The translations under genes were made by a program, and so were the position numbers. A DNA stretch of 64,000 nt from Myrica gale (Eukaryota > Streptophyta > Magnoliopsida > Fagales > Myricaceae): NCBI GenBank assembly GCA_963930655.1, contig OZ005608.1, forward strand, positions 18,191,271-18,255,270, written 5' to 3'. Shown in pieces: positions 46,357-57,490 of this stretch. The notes under the pieces were generated by a model. It was not told the DNA's origin and searched no databases. It saw only the letters and a program-made list of their open reading frames with translations. Numbering within the stretch: position 1 is the stretch's first letter; each line of letters starts with the position of its first letter.

Positions 46357-47475
46357 ATCTCCCCCTTTTTGATGATGACAAAACCTTTTAATAATAAACA
46401 TTTTGCTATCAAAAAGAAAAGCTTCCCCTGAGAACAAGCCGGAGTTTTTCATAATATTTTAGCAAAACGGACTTTAGGATTCTACGAAAATTTTGCAAGA
46501 GTTCCCTTTGTAAATGGAGGTTTCCCAAAATTTCAAAGCAAGTAAAAACACTTCTATAAGCTTCCTCCATACTCCCCAAACTTCATTCTTCAAGTTCAGA
46601 TCACAAGACTTCGTATAAAGGAGAGTTCAAAGAGATTACCTGAAGCACGTCTCAAATATCCACAATTAAGAGCAAAGAGATAAGCACTTTGCAGAACCCT
46701 TAAAATCACCATTAGATAAACAATAGATGCGAGCATAATCAAATAATCTAATGGAGACATATAAATTATAGAGATATGCATAGATAAGGCAAGTCAAGTG
46801 ATCATCCAACATCAAAATGGAATGTACTCAGTAAGAGCTAGAGAGTCAACATAATCACTTAAAACTTCTCCAAAGTTTTCTTCCTTCTAACTTCTCCCCC
46901 TTTGGCATCATCAAAAATAGGCTAAGGGGAGGTCAAAGGCAGCTGGCTAGGTAGGTGGAGTCTTTGAAGTGGAGGTGGAAGGTTTGGATGTCTTGATAAC
47001 AAGAGGAAGATACTCAATCTCAAACTTGTTCAGCCAGCCCATCCAAGTCGTGGAGAACCAATATGTCCCTTCCATTTCATGAGGCCGAAGATTTCTATCA
47101 GCTGTCATATGTACCGTTGTTGCCTTTACAACATTCTCAGCAGATGATTTTCACTTCATCCACAGTGCTTTGAATCACATCACTTAGCAGCAAAGAGCTT
47201 CTTAATGTCATCAAAGCTCATCTTCATGTCGATGGCCAAATTCTCCAATGTTGACCAACTTCTTTTATTTCTCATTTATGTTCCCAAATGAAGCTTTAAA
47301 AGATCCCAAGTGAGGTTCTTGTGAACTACCGACCTCTCTCCGTGAGGAAAATCCAAAGGGTGGAGGAGTAACAGAGATAGGAGTGTGTTTTCCCATAGGG
47401 ATCCTAGTTGCTGTAGGAATCCTATCATTCGTTTCAGCCTCTTCCTTATCTTCTTCAGACTCGGAACCCTTTTCA

Positions 47476-48243
47476 TTATCTCCCTGAGGTGTCATCGCAC
47501 CTTTCTTCACCCACTCCTTCCATATTTTGCATAAAACCCATCAACCTAAGAGTTTTCTTGTTATACGCTTGAGAAGCTTTGAGTTTTTCTCTAACTTTCC
47601 CAGTTATATCAAACTCAAGGGCATGAAATAAGTGAGTGAAAAACATCCCATAGGGTAGCCCTTGTCTCTTCTTCTCAGTGGTAGCTTTCATGTGATTAAT
47701 CATCAAATAGCTCAGATTCATATGGGTTCGGGTGATCAGACAGTACATTATAAATATCTCCAAGAATGTAATGTATTCAAATTTTTCATTCCTTGGCAAG
47801 ATAATATTACAGACCATGTAATGCAATATCCGTCTATGAATCATCAAGTCACTGGCAGTGGGTCTAATCACCTCATTTAGGGTTGGATTATCCAACACAA
47901 CCCTAAGAGTATCAGGAGGCTTTACCTCAGACATACCCATCCAACCATCAGCATCATAGAATCTTTTTCCATCATTGGGGGCCGATATCACTGAGGTTAG
48001 AGATGTGACAGACAAATCTAAGTGTTTGGCATTCACATAACTAGTCACATTCTCAGCAGATGAAATATCTAGGTTTGAATACACCAACTTCACAAGATAT
48101 GGAAAATAATCCAACTTCACAGTGACAAACCTACTCCATCCTTGATATTCAAATATCTCCTTAAAATCAAAATCATTCTCACTTAGCCATTTAAAATCAG
48201 TCCAACAACCAGCAATAACCTTCATATTTCGCAAATCTTGCAC
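47476..48243 (-). CDS. Accessory (env-like position) ORF of the SIRE-like element
   Basis: An open frame of 255 codons between the pol remnants and the 3' LTR, the place where SIRE/Maximus elements carry an extra ORF. Wording includes FEYQGWSRFVTVKLDYFPYL, KLVYSNLDISS, RFYDADGWMGMSEVKPPDTL, HRRILHYMVCNIILPRNEKF, GLPYGMFFTHLFHALEFDIT and GKVREKLKASQAYNKKTLRL. This matches the layout of the putative plant transposon protein domain (PF20167-like) rather than a membrane envelope: no signal peptide or hydrophobic anchor is evident. The C-terminus is acidic/polar. The same ORF in decayed form lies at 2880-3372. Its function is unknown. Confidence 0.65.
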   Translation of the reverse strand: MQDLRNMKVIAGCWTDFKWLSENDFDFKEIFEYQGWSRFVTVKLDYFPYLVKLVYSNLDISSAENVTSYVNAKHLDLSVTSLTSVISAPNDGKRFYDADGWMGMSEVKPPDTLRVVLDNPTLNEVIRPTASDLMIHRRILHYMVCNIILPRNEKFEYITFLEIFIMYCLITRTHMNLSYLMINHMKATTEKKRQGLPYGMFFTHLFHALEFDITGKVREKLKASQAYNKKTLRLMGFMQNMEGVGEERCDDTSGR

Positions 48244-48404
48244 AAGGAGATTCTTTCAAAGCCCTGACCTATAGATGCAGGTCTCTGTAGAAGGAGCAGA
48301 TTCCTTAGTGCTTTTCTCTTTCTCCCGTGCCCTAGAATTGACAGATATTGGTTATTTGCGAGCGGAACATTTGGGGTGGTTGGAATATATTTTGGCAAAG
48401 GCAT
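48222..48404 (-). other. Short frame upstream of the accessory ORF
   Basis: A 61-codon frame starting MPLPKYIPTTPNVPLANNQY, with a basic stretch GHGRKRKALRN. It begins about 150 nt downstream of the TATA-like box at 48558-48570. It may represent the start region of the accessory gene or a leader ORF. The family is not recognised. Confidence 0.35.
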
Positions 48405-48557
48405 TGTGAGGAGTTTGAAGGTTTTCAGCAGTGGATTTTTCGGAGAGGGCTGTGGGCAAGAGATGATTTTGAAAGAGAGGAGTTCATGCCGTTTGGGAGA
48501 GAAAAAAGGGTCTGTGAGATGGAAGAGAAATAAAGTGCTGACCCCTTTTTGCCCTAA

Positions 48558-48570
48558 AGAGTATATATAT
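48558..48570 (-). promoter_or_regulatory. Internal TATA-like box ahead of the accessory ORF
   Basis: TATATATATAC on the minus strand lies between the pol remnants and the accessory region. A CT-rich leader of about 150 nt separates it from the first ATG (48404). It might drive a separate transcript. A chance (TA)n run is possible. Confidence 0.35.
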
Positions 48571-48934
48571 ATGATATGCATGCCCCTCACTTTAAAAACA
48601 TTGTACTCATTATAAGTGTTGACACATGCCATGTAAAAAGAATGCATACAAGATTTTCACAAGGAATAAGTATGATTTTAGAGCGAAATGCATAGAGAAC
48701 AATTTAAACAAAGATCAAAACATCTCTAATGCACTCAACAACATAATCAACATGAAAAATCAAGCACAAATCACCAAATTTATCCAAAAGAAATCTCATT
48801 CTAATAAGATATCTGAAAATTATTTTAACCACGAGTAAAATGAGATTCCATAGGTCAATATTGGAAATTAGCATACATGCATATGCAAGACATTGTATTA
48901 GGTATACTTACAGTGAGGTAAACGAAGGATTCAA

Positions 48935-49573
48935 TCATACCTCGATACCTTGTGTGTTCAACGTCTTTACCTTTTTCATCATTTTCCTTTTCCATTCTTG
49001 AGATGCTTGCTTCAAGCCATATAGTTCTTTTGTGAGCTTGAACACATGGTGTGGTAGCTTTTCATCTACAAGTCTAGGAGCTTGTTCTACACACAATTTT
49101 CTCCACATTACCAATGACTTGATCAATATGATGATCTTTTGAGGTAATTCCAAGACTTTGGTAGATCAATGTTGACTTGTTGAACTTTTTCTTGTGAATA
49201 TTGAGATCTTTGCTCTTGTACACGAGTTTCTTCCTTGTCCTCATTTATGACAAGTTTCTCAATCTCATTATCAAGATCTATAACATCTTCATCATTTCTT
49301 TTCATAAGATTGTTAGATTCATCAATAACAATATGAACAGATTCATCAACAATCAATGCATATAATATGTTCAATAGTAGGATTATGAGATATACCGACA
49401 TTTTCAAAACCAATAATCCTTCCTTTATTGATATCACCAAATGTAATCGATCCCTTTTCTTTGAGACAAATAGAGTTAAACCAACTCTTGTCTCCGGTCA
49501 TGTGCTTGGAGCATTCACATTGGACTTCAAGCACATATGCAAAATCAATCAACTCTTGGTTTTTGGTACCCAA
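48935..49573 (-). pseudogene. Residual pol of the SIRE-like element
   Basis: Short remnants, reading leftward: a protease/pre-integrase piece (CSKHMTGDKSWFNSICLKEK, GSITFGDINKGRIIGF), an integrase-end piece (ESVHIVIDESNN) and an RT piece (HHVFKLTKELYGLKQASQEW). Catalytic parts of integrase, RT and RNase H are mostly absent. Confidence 0.8.
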
Positions 49574-51039
49574 ATCTTTTTGGGTCCTTTGGTGTTAGAA
49601 ATAAATTCATTCACCTTGTCTTTTTGAATCCACACAAATTTGATGCCATGAGTGGATTTCTTTCTAGCTGGACAAGTGTGTGAAATGTGACCAGATTGAC
49701 CACAAAAGTTGCACAATGTAAATGATGGAGATGATTTTGTGATCATATAAGAATAAAGTTTCTGGTCATTGAAGAAGTCATATCCAAGACCACTTTTGTT
49801 GAAGCAACGCCGTTGAGAACCAAGAAGAATGTCAAGGTTTTTCTTTCCTTGAGTAAACCTTGCAAGATCATTTGTAAGCAAGTCAACTTTCCTTTTCAAG
49901 GTGTCATTTTCAACAATCAAAATATTTGACTCACTTTGCAAAGGTTTTTTATTTTCGTTTATGGTCCTTGCAAGATCATCTCTAAGAGATGTGACTTGAC
50001 TTTTCAAAGTATCATTCTCTTTTGCAATACTTTCAAAATTCTTTTTAAGAGAACAATATTTTGAAAATATTCTTTTTAGTTCAACATATTGTTCATCAAA
50101 TGCATCTTGCAATTCATCAAATGTGAAAGAGTAAATTGAAGAGTTTTGTACCTCATCTTCGTTATCCTTTGCCATGAAGCAAAGGTTTGCATCTTCATCA
50201 TCACTTTCACTATCGCTTATGTAATTTGTCTTCCTCGAAAAAGTTTTATCTCCTTGTTTCTTTAGGAGAAACTTCTTAAATCTCTTTATCAACAATTCCA
50301 CGTCTTCATCATCTTTGGAAGACTCATCATCACTAGAGCATAAGGCTTTTAATGCTATGCCCCTTTTTCTTCTACCTTCGTCCTCATCCTCCTCTACTTG
50401 GTTCATCTCATGTGTCATGAGAGATCCCATGAGTTCGTCAAGTGAGAGCTTTGTCAAATCCTTAGCTTCTTGAATTGCTGTCACTTTAGGCTCCCAAGTC
50501 TTAGGAAGACACCTGAGGATCTTTCTCACCATTTCAACATTAGTATACTCTTTACCGAGAGATTTTAATCCATTTATAATATCAGTAAAACGAGTAAACA
50601 TAGAAGAGATAGTTTCGTCAGATCTCATCTTAAAAAGCTCATAGCTATGAACAAGCATACTAATCTTATTTTCTTTGACTTGATTCGTACCCTCATGAGT
50701 TACTTGAAATTTGTCCCAAATTTGTTTCGCGGTATCACACCCGGAAACACGATTAAATTCATTTGAATCAAGTGCACAATATAACACATTCATAGCTTTA
50801 GCATTTTGAGACATAATTCTAAGATCAACATCATTCCATTCATTTTCATCTTTCAACTTTCCATCCTTATCCCTAGGAAATGTAGGACCATTTGAGATAA
50901 CTCTCCATAGATCATAGTCCACGGCTTGGATGTAAATCCTCATCCTAGCCTTCCAATAATTGTAACAAGTGCCATTGAATAAGGGAGGTCTATTTGTGGA
51001 TTGACCTTCAGCTAAGGCGGTGCTAACAAAGGTTGTCAT
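49549..51039 (-). CDS. gag of the SIRE-like element, open over 496 codons
   Basis: The frame starts MTTFVSTALAEGQSTNRPPL and carries the copia gag core (FNGTCYNYWKARMRIYIQAV; MLVHSYELFKMRSDETISSM; UBN2-type region about residues 50-220). An acidic linker with DDESSKDDEDVELL and DSESDDEDANL follows. A long coiled-coil region (about 300-410) comes next, then a CCHC zinc knuckle CNFCGQSGHISHTC near residue 445. Long Gag proteins with coiled coils are typical of SIRE/Maximus. Gag forms cytoplasmic particles and packages element RNA. It is the best-preserved retroelement frame in the window, which suits the near-identical LTRs. Confidence 0.88.
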   Translation of the reverse strand: MTTFVSTALAEGQSTNRPPLFNGTCYNYWKARMRIYIQAVDYDLWRVISNGPTFPRDKDGKLKDENEWNDVDLRIMSQNAKAMNVLYCALDSNEFNRVSGCDTAKQIWDKFQVTHEGTNQVKENKISMLVHSYELFKMRSDETISSMFTRFTDIINGLKSLGKEYTNVEMVRKILRCLPKTWEPKVTAIQEAKDLTKLSLDELMGSLMTHEMNQVEEDEDEGRRKRGIALKALCSSDDESSKDDEDVELLIKRFKKFLLKKQGDKTFSRKTNYISDSESDDEDANLCFMAKDNEDEVQNSSIYSFTFDELQDAFDEQYVELKRIFSKYCSLKKNFESIAKENDTLKSQVTSLRDDLARTINENKKPLQSESNILIVENDTLKRKVDLLTNDLARFTQGKKNLDILLGSQRRCFNKSGLGYDFFNDQKLYSYMITKSSPSFTLCNFCGQSGHISHTCPARKKSTHGIKFVWIQKDKVNEFISNTKGPKKIWVPKTKS

Positions 51040-51060
51040 AGATAGAGATATTAAACCTCA

Positions 51061-51072
51061 GCTCTGATACCA
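51061..51072 (-). promoter_or_regulatory. Primer-binding site of the SIRE-like element
   Basis: TGGTATCAGAGC on the minus strand, two bases inside the 5' LTR. It is complementary to the 3' end of plant initiator methionine tRNA, the usual copia primer. Confidence 0.9.
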
Positions 51073-51074
51073 AT

Positions 51075-52716
51075 TGTGAGTCTAAATGACAACCCAAGAG
51101 GGGGGGTGAATTGGGTTTTTAAAAAACTTAACACTTTTTGAATAAATATGCAGATCTGAAAACTACCTCTCTTTAACAAAAAATAATGTTGATCTAAATG
51201 AGTCTAAAGCTATGCCAAATATAATCAATGAATGATAAAGTATAAATCTCCACAAATATGAATAAGTACTAAAATGTAAGAGAGAGATAGAGTTAGAGAG
51301 ATGACACCGTAGTTTTTAGGTGGTTCGGCCAAACACGTGCCTACGTCCACCCCAAGGCAATTGACTTCCTTGGGCTTCCTCCACTATTCTCCAAATAGCG
51401 AATACACCTTAGCTTCCCGGGTGCTAAGGAACCTTTACAAAGCGTTTTGCGAGCTCACGCTTCAACTCTCACAAATCCTCACAACCTAGAGGATTTCTTC
51501 TACTCTCACAAGTAGGACCAAGTGTTTTCCGAGCTCACACTTTAACTCTCTTACAAATCCTCACAACCTAGAGGATTTCTTCTACTCTCACAAGTAGGAC
51601 CAAATGTTTACCCAACACTCAGATGTTTTACAATAGATGGGTACAATGGAGGATGGCTCTCTAAGCCAAATCTACAAATGGGTAACTCAAGAAATGATAG
51701 GGCTCTCTAAGCCAAATCTACAAATATAAGAACCTGAGATTTGCTGGAAGAATGAGTTCTTCAAGGAAGGCTTATGGATGTGCAAGATTGAATGCAAGCC
51801 TTCTAGATTGGAAGAGCTTCTCTCTTCTTCTTCTTCTTTGAGCTTTGTCTCTCAAGAAATTAGGGCAAGAATGATTTTCTTGTGTAGCTCTTGCTTTCTC
51901 TTTCAATCTTGTTCTATTTATAGTCTCTAGGGCACCAAGGGCTTTCTTGTCATGTTTTGGAGCCGTTGGAGGGCATTTAGAGCCGTTGGAGACATTTTTA
52001 GAATGAGTGACGTCGCTCCAGATCTGAGAAATCGAAGCATGTGTCGACACCTTCCATGTATGTGTCGACACCTAGGAGCTTTGCCTGGAAACTCACTTTT
52101 CGGGTGTATGACCAATGTGTCGACACTATGGTCCTATTTGTCGACACATACAACACTTAGTCTTAAAAATGGTTTCTTTGACAGTAACAAGCATTCCGAA
52201 AACACCAATTTCGAGGTTACTGTTCATGCATGGGAAACACTGTTCCCGAGCTCCAAATCTGATCTTCACCGTTCAGATTATAGCACCTTGTGTCGTGAAC
52301 GTCCTCTCCAAATTTCAGCTCGATCGGACGACAAACAAAGCGGGATCTAGCCATTGTTCAATGTGTCGACACTATGTCTTCTATGTGTCGACACATAATT
52401 TTGTGCATTCTGGAGTATGACCAATGTGTCGACACCATGGTCCTATGTGTCGACACCATCAACACTTACACTGAAAAATGGTTTCCCTTGACACCATCAA
52501 GCATTCCAAAAACACCTACAATGTACAGATTGACCAATAAGCTTGTGTAGAGGTGTTCAATTATATCTAAGGCCAATTTTAAGCTTAGAGAACTCTTGAT
52601 ATCATTTTCTTAAAAAGATTTGCAAATATAGAATCTAAAGGTCTCAAACTAGTTGGAAAAGTTTGTTATCATCAAAATCAAAAATAGATTGTTTATAAAA
52701 CAACCTTGGGCTAACA
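51075..52716 (-). repeat. 5' LTR of the young SIRE-like element
   Basis: 1642 bp and about 99% identical by eye to 44718-46356. It has the same 82-bp duplication, TATA box and eight GTCGAC palindromes, shifted by about 6360 bp. Confidence 0.93.
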
Positions 52717-52721
52717 ATAGC

Positions 52722-53270
52722 TAACTAAGCAAACAAAACAAGGGTCAAGTTTGAAAATTCCAAAACCTCTCTGTCCCTAACCTTAATGTGATTGGAATAA
52801 CCATAGGATCCACATAACCGGCAAAAATTTTCTCTACAAACACGTGGAAACTTGAACATGTTCATTTGCTCGAACCATATAATTTTAATTAAACGTTATA
52901 GAATAGTTTATTCCGACTAGCATGATGCTCAAGGGAACCTTGTGATATGGTATAGGCGCACTTAAAACTCCCTAATGAAGCGTCACTTGCGCTTTCCATT
53001 TTCCTAATGGTGCATTAAGGGTAGAATGTTTGATTGATTGATTGATTGCTTGTGGTATTTGCAAGTGGAAAAAAGATTGTTTTTAAGAAAGATACATTGT
53101 GTATGGGATTTTGTGGAATGGTGTGTCTATTCTTTTAGTATTAGATGGTCCAATTCCAACAGTAAATTAAAGAAAAACATATGCATTTAGGCATAGAATA
53201 TGTCTGAATTGTTATTATAATTAGTTTTGGCTTCTATATTATGTTACGGGATGCCTTCCAGTTTAATGCA
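52722..53270 (+). other. Paralogous segment B, right part
   Basis: Continues the segment interrupted at 44717. It aligns with 16290-16318 and 17105-17545 (GGTCAAGTTTGAA, TTCCAAAACCTCTCTGTC, ACATGTTCATTTGCTCG-like, GGATGCCTTCCAGTTTAATG). Noncoding. Confidence 0.6.
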
Positions 53271-53389
53271 CTATTGACAACAAAGCAGGGTCGATTCTGT
53301 AAAATCTTAGACCCTTTCACACTTTACGTCACTCACGCAAAGCAACATGATGTGAACCTCGCCAAGAATGACGAGACCCAACAACGAAA

Positions 53390-53650
53390 GGGAACCCAAG
53401 ATCGTTCGATTTGAATTTGAATTCAAATCAAATGCTAGTTTATCCCTTTTCCTTAGCCGGATTTTTAGGAATGTGATCATCTTTAATGGGTCTCCATGAC
53501 TTTGCTTGAGCCCATATCTCTCGAATGAGTTCGTCGATTCCATCATTGAACTTCTTGTCTCGTTCTCTCGTAACTGGCCCTACGAGAACTTGAACTAGCT
53601 CCTTTGAAGCCTTGCTCAGATTCGCATCACAACACAACACTCTTTTCACT
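53390..53650 (-). pseudogene. Gypsy-type polyprotein tail fragment
   Basis: A minus-strand frame reads KELVQVLVGPVTRERDKKFN then DGIDELIREIWAQAKSW. The GPxTRxRxKxFxxxLxxLI pattern is the usual C-terminal tail found after integrase in many plant gypsy polyproteins. No LTR or other domain is linked to it. The stretch 53651-54320 shows no clear gene, apart from an AG-rich patch near 53730-53870. Confidence 0.5.
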
Positions 53651-54320
53651 ATTTTCCTCTCTTACTACAATTCACTCTTTCTTTTCACTTGACTTTTCTA
53701 CACTACTACACTCATGCTCTGACTCTAATGAACCGGAGAGAAGGAGCAGAGCGAGATGGAAACAGGAAAAAGGAGGAGGGGAACTCCCCCTCCTCCGTGG
53801 AAATGCTGGGTTTTTGGTGGAAGTAGAGAGAGTTTTAAGAGTGAGAGAGAGGGGGTTAGAGAGATGTTGAAACGGGGTAAATATATTTCTTAAGCTATTT
53901 CCTTAGCCATTTCTGGCAGGGCCCTGCTTAGAAATTAAAAAGTTTCGGGTATTTTTGTTGCACAATTTTTGGACTTTTATATTATATGCTTTTAATCCTT
54001 AATTTTTTATATTTTAATTTTAAGGCACTTTTTACATTACTTATAAATTTTTTTATTTATTATTTCGCTTTAGGAGATTGCCCCTTCAACTTGAGTCCTG
54101 ATTCTATCACTGCAACAAAATGTGATTCATATGTTAACATAGAAAGACGACCGACTAAAACTGTCATCAGCGTTACAGCAAGAACTCCTGTAGTCAATGT
54201 ATATTTATTTGGAGGAGAGTGCCACATAACTTTAAATAGGCTAGTGATGTATGTATAGTGATTATCAAAGTAACTCAGCTGACTAAAATCGTCCCCAAAC
54301 CAATTAGGTCTGGCTGGTCT

Positions 54321-55020
54321 CACTACAAAAAAAGGGCTACAACAGCGGTCGGAAAACAATCGGCAAAAGCCCAAAAAACGCCGCTAAGCTTTTACCAGCA
54401 GTTTTTTACCTGCGTTTTCCGACCGCTTTCTTTTCTCGGTCGGGGAAAGTCTTCAACAGCGTTTTTAAAAAACGCTGGTGATTCCCCACCTTTTAACAGC
54501 GATCATTTAGCGACGTTTTCAAACCGCTGGTAATTCCCCAGCTTACAACAACGATTTTTTAGTGGCGTTTTAAAAAGCTCTAGCGTTTCACCACTTATAG
54601 CAGCGTTTGTAAAAACGCTAGCATTTTTCATTATTTTTCACAGTGGTTTCTTAGCGGCTTTTTAAAAAAGCGTTGGTGTTTCCCCGCTTATAGCAGCGGT
54701 TTTTTAGCATCGTTTCTCCTGATTTACAATAGCGTTGTTTTAGCGACGTTTTTTAAAACGCTGGCATTTTCCTTCTTATAACAGCAGTTTTTAGCAGCGT
54801 TTGTAAAAACGCTGGCGTTTCTCCTCAGAAACAACAACATTTTTTTAGCTGCATTTTTAAAAACGCAGGCATTTTCCCTGCTTATAGCAACGTTTATAAA
54901 AACGTCGGCGTTTTTTTAGAGACATTTTTTTAACGGTGATCGCGACTGGCGCTACAAAAATAAATAGCCTTTAACAACTGTCAGAAACTGTTTGTAAAGG
55001 TCAAAAAGCACTGTTAAAGC
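54321..55020. mobile_element. One end of a CACTA transposon with palindromic subterminal repeats
   Basis: CACTACAAAAAAAGGG begins at 54321. It is followed by many degenerate units joining AACAGCG, TTTTTAAAAACGCTGG and CGTTTxxCC. The AGCG...CGCT arms are inverted, so each unit can fold into a hairpin. At least eight units are seen between 54330 and 54960. No matching ...TGTAGTG end was found to the right in the window, so the element is truncated or one-ended here. No transposase was seen. Confidence 0.65.
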
Positions 55021-56213
55021 TTTAGCAGCGAATTTTTAGCGAATTTTTATTATTATTATTATTTGGTATGTGCCAACATTTTTAAAACAACACTAATTTT
55101 TTCTTATATTTTACTATACATGCTTTTTTAATCGGTAATACAAATATATTTTAATAACCATAATTCATTGGATTTAAAAACTTAAAAAATAAAGATAATA
55201 AAATAAAATATACTTCATTATTGATTAATAACGTTTTACAACAAACAAAAAAATATCTACAAGTAATCTAAAAAGTAACAAGTTTCTAATAAAAACTAAC
55301 AATAAGCAAAGACAAACTAAAATATTCAAATACGACACAATAAGCAAGGACCAATTAAGATCTTCCTCCTTTCACATATCAACGTCCTCTTGAATTCCTG
55401 TAATTGAAAACAAATATCACATGAGAAATAGAAAACGAAGTTATTCATGGAAACATAAATAATGTAGATGTATGACACACTTTGCATTTTATGGACTGGC
55501 CATGTAAACATATGAATAATCAATAAATGGACTACACCAACCTCTAGGTAAAGAGAACATGGTGGAAGTCTTTGTTGCAACTTTTCTTCATTTTTTTCCC
55601 TACAGATAATTATGGTTTTCCTGCCAATGGCTCTGATAAAATCTGATTGCAACTTAGAATAATGCTTTTTGCCAACTATGGAAGCTGTGAAGAGGCTAGC
55701 AGTGTATATGGAGTCCCTTACGACTATCTACAATAGCACACTGACCCCAATTATGTATCTTGGTCGAGAAAGCAAAAATTTTAAGAAGCTTATAATGCAT
55801 TGATGCTGCATAGTTGAGAAAGCACAAATTGTCAGAAGCTCAGTACATTTGACCCACTCTATATCTCATAGTGGTTTAAAAATAAATTCATAATATTACA
55901 GTGAAAGAAATTATTTATTTTGGCTTAGTGAATATGTTCATTTGGCGCATTTAAACTAGTTGAAATGAGCGAAGTATGGAAAAGTGAAAACTTTATGCCT
56001 TTAACTTTATAGTCAACTATAAACAGTCACACATAAAACAGAAAGATGTGATGCTCAATTTGGGACAGAGGAAACCACAAAAGCAGAAAAACCCAAACAT
56101 AAAGAAAAGATGATTGCTGAAAAGATATGGTTAGATGTCCTGTAGATGCATGAGATTATCTTTTGCTCCTTTCAGAACTGAAAAGCCGTATATTTGGACT
56201 GATATAAACTTAC
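55021..56213. other. AT-rich stretch, no clear gene
   Basis: A (TTA)n run lies at 55048-55062. A minus-strand frame (55326-55652; QSDFIRAIGRKTIIICREKN) could be an exon but is not recognised. It lies on the 3' side of the NPSN exons. Confidence 0.4.
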
Positions 56214-57405
56214 TGCTTTTTAAGAGCAACATAAGAATTCAACTCTTTGATCTGCACAAAAGATGAACATCATTAAGTGCATGTGGAATTTTGTAATAGA
56301 CAAGCAATGCGCAAAACCGAATTTTAGCAAAAATTTAGGTTCCAAAGAAATTAAGATAACAACCCACCTTTGACTTTTTTCTCATTTAGCATCTTGTTAG
56401 TGCCCGGATCATTTCTACTCTCCAGATCCTTGACTTCTCTATCAAAGTCTTTGATAAGCCTGAAATGACAAGCCGAATTTGTCATTCTAACTAAGAAGAT
56501 AAAGTTTGACAAAAAGACAAGGAAAGACTATTTAATCCACACACACACAGAACAAAAGCAGCAGCATTACATAAGACATTTATCTCCATGGCCCGCTTTG
56601 TTTATTTGCAATTTTCAAGCATCAATTAGAAAGTAGGGACTGGCCTTTGACAAGAGCTAGACACCTAATTCTATGTGCAAATTACCATGATCTCGAGACC
56701 TAAAGGCAGAAGAAGTCCTTAAGCATATTATTTACTGATGAGTTATTGGATGACTCTGAAGGTCTTATTCTCAATAACACAAAAACTCATACTGCCCTAA
56801 TCCTTACAGTAAACTAATTTTCTTTCAAATGTACTTATAAGATCAATGGTCAATCCAGGTATAGGAAAACAAAGATGAGAAAACGAAACAAAGAGTAGGA
56901 GTTGGAACAAAAAATTGAAATTTGAATTGATATCTCTTATATGATGTTAATAAGTTATTTGAATAAGACCTCCGCCTTTAATCTTATTAGTTCACATGAG
57001 TGCAACCAAAACCACCCCATCACCAAATTCTCCTCGGTAAAATTACAACAAATAGACTCTCAGATTCAATTATCCATCACTTCACTGCATTTAGTAATTG
57101 CTCACAATCTTTAGAGGCCAAGAATCATATATATGTCTGTAACAGTCATCTTCATATGTAACTTTGCTAGCACATCAAATACAATACTTAGCTGAAACTG
57201 CACAGTACTACATTCGTCAAATCTTTTAAAAATGCTGCTTATAGATTTTAAAAGCAGACACCTACAAACAGAGATTAGCGAAAGACAGAGAAAGTAAAGG
57301 TCCATTCTAATACTTCTTACAATCGCGCATCTTTTCTATGAGCTCTTCCAACTACCTACTCTGCCTATTAGAGTCTTTAACATTCTCGAACTTCTGAAAT
57401 CCATT
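56214..57405 (-). pseudogene. NPSN: Novel Plant SNARE (NPSN) pseudogene, three exons recognised
   Basis: Three minus-strand exons keep NPSN order. About 57405-57317 reads NGFQKFENVKDSNRQSR, then a stop where Gln is expected, then LEELIEKMRDCK. 56459-56368 (CAG acceptor, GTGGGT donor) reads LIKDFDREVKDLESRNDPGT then NKMLNEKK, ending with a two-base loss near its 3' edge. 56251-56214 (GTGCAG acceptor, GTAAGT donor) reads IKELNSYVALKK. NPSN proteins are plant Qb-SNAREs acting in membrane fusion, including cell-plate formation with KNOLLE. The SNARE motif and C-terminal membrane anchor are not found downstream, and the first exon is not visible. A copia LTR begins 86 bp upstream of the first recognised exon (57491). 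Nonsense, frame loss and missing exons make it a pseudogene. Confidence 0.8.
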
Positions 57406-57490
57406 GGTGTGGCATCGCAAAATACTTCAGAATCAGTCATTAGCAAAAGATTGCGTCCAACATTATAGCAATATTGTCTCTAAAGCTAAT

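Larger units (their letters stand above)
44718..52716 (-). mobile_element. Young SIRE-like Ty1/copia element, gag and accessory ORF present, most of pol absent
   Basis: LTRs 44718-46356 and 51075-52716 enclose 4.7 kb. A perfect 5-bp target duplication ATAGC (44713-44717 and 52717-52721) flanks them. On the minus strand the order is 5' LTR, primer site TGGTATCAGAGC (51061-51072), gag (51039-49549), short protease/integrase/RT remnants (about 49573-48935), accessory ORF region (48404-47476), noncoding spacer, polypurine tract AAAAAGGGGGAGA (about 46357-46370), 3' LTR. Full SIRE/Maximus elements are about 9-10 kb, so several kilobases of pol are missing. The LTRs differ at only about 15 places in 1640 bp, near 1%. 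That is well under a million years at usual plant rates. It should be a defective copy moved by a relative's enzymes. Confidence 0.93.
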
